From: a virus
Length of the DNA: 34,281 bases
Virus record (IMG/VR): IMGVR_UViG_3300043661_000050
Span: 1-34,281 of that record
Strand: one strand, 5' to 3'
The notes under the pieces are model-generated. The model searched no databases. It saw only the letters and a program-made list of their open reading frames with translations, and was not told the DNA's origin. Each line of letters starts with the position of its first letter. Positions within the stretch are counted from its first letter, which is position 1. A program made the position numbers and the translations under genes. Below are positions 34,217 to 34,281 of this stretch, piece by piece.

Positions 34217-34281
34217 ATGCCAAGACCATCCATGCCCCCCGGGCTGACGATGACCGTGTACAGGTACGCGGTCAAGGGCGA
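34217..34281 (+). CDS. Start of a gene running off the right edge
   Basis: The ATG at 34217 has GAGAGAGG upstream at a good distance. Only 21 codons are visible, MPRPSMPPGLTMTVYRYAVK and one Gly. It may be a member of a small-protein family of actinomycete elements with an xPPGLTxTVYxYxV start, but this is too short to assign. Confidence 0.45.
   Translation, partial: MPRPSMPPGLTMTVYRYAVKG

Noticed and set aside
1-34281. tRNA genes, CRISPR arrays, rRNA, insertion-sequence transposases, attachment-site repeats
   Set aside because: I looked for CRISPR-type repeats, transposase motifs, tRNA-like 3' ends and long direct repeats and saw none that could be supported by eye.

Overview
The window is high-GC DNA with many GTG starts, 1-4 base gene overlaps and actinobacterial protein families (DUF2637, DUF397, GntR-UTRA, FtsK-like TraB). 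It is most likely a mobile element in a Streptomyces- or Streptosporangium-like actinomycete. No ribosomal, tRNA or core metabolic gene is visible, so nearly everything is accessory.

The left and middle part (about 1-19.6 kb) is a phage head module transcribed leftward. In order of transcription it has a helix-turn-helix protein, a coiled-coil protein, small and large terminase, a portal split by a class 3 intein, a MuF-like minor head protein with a coupled DUF397 protein, a ParB-domain protein, a HAD-fold protein, a prohead protease with a nested scaffold start, a decoration-like protein, the major capsid protein and head-tail connector genes. The tail genes, if any, lie beyond base 1. Between these genes, mostly on the opposite strand, sit small accessory genes (zinc ribbons, a pair of paralogues, a family known from actinophages). 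Many have a TANNNT hexamer exactly 6-7 bases before the start codon, as expected of leaderless transcripts.

The part from 19.7 to 30.1 kb is a leftward conjugative-transfer operon of the actinomycete integrative-element type: an excisionase-like HTH, seven small tightly coupled genes, a TraD/VirD4-like coupling ATPase, an FtsK/TraB-like translocase, a NUMOD4-HNH endonuclease, two small genes, a DUF2637 (SpdB-like) membrane protein, a NADAR protein and a zinc-finger protein. A hairpin plus U-run at 19.6 kb separates it from the head module, next to a candidate promoter for the head genes.

The right part (30.2-34.3 kb) is rightward: a divergent GntR-UTRA repressor with a GNAT and a small protein, then unknown small genes and zinc-ribbon proteins with two strong hairpins. 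The control region at 30054-30207 looks like the master switch: GntR represses transfer, as KorSA-type regulators do, and an excisionase-like gene is first in the operon.

The genes together suggest a chimera of a mycelial conjugative element and a capsid-making phage (or a capsid-forming satellite). No integrase, replication initiator, attachment site, tail gene or lysis gene is visible, so this remains an inference. Signs of decay or sequence error are present: an in-frame stop in the portal N-terminus and three small genes that need a frameshift.
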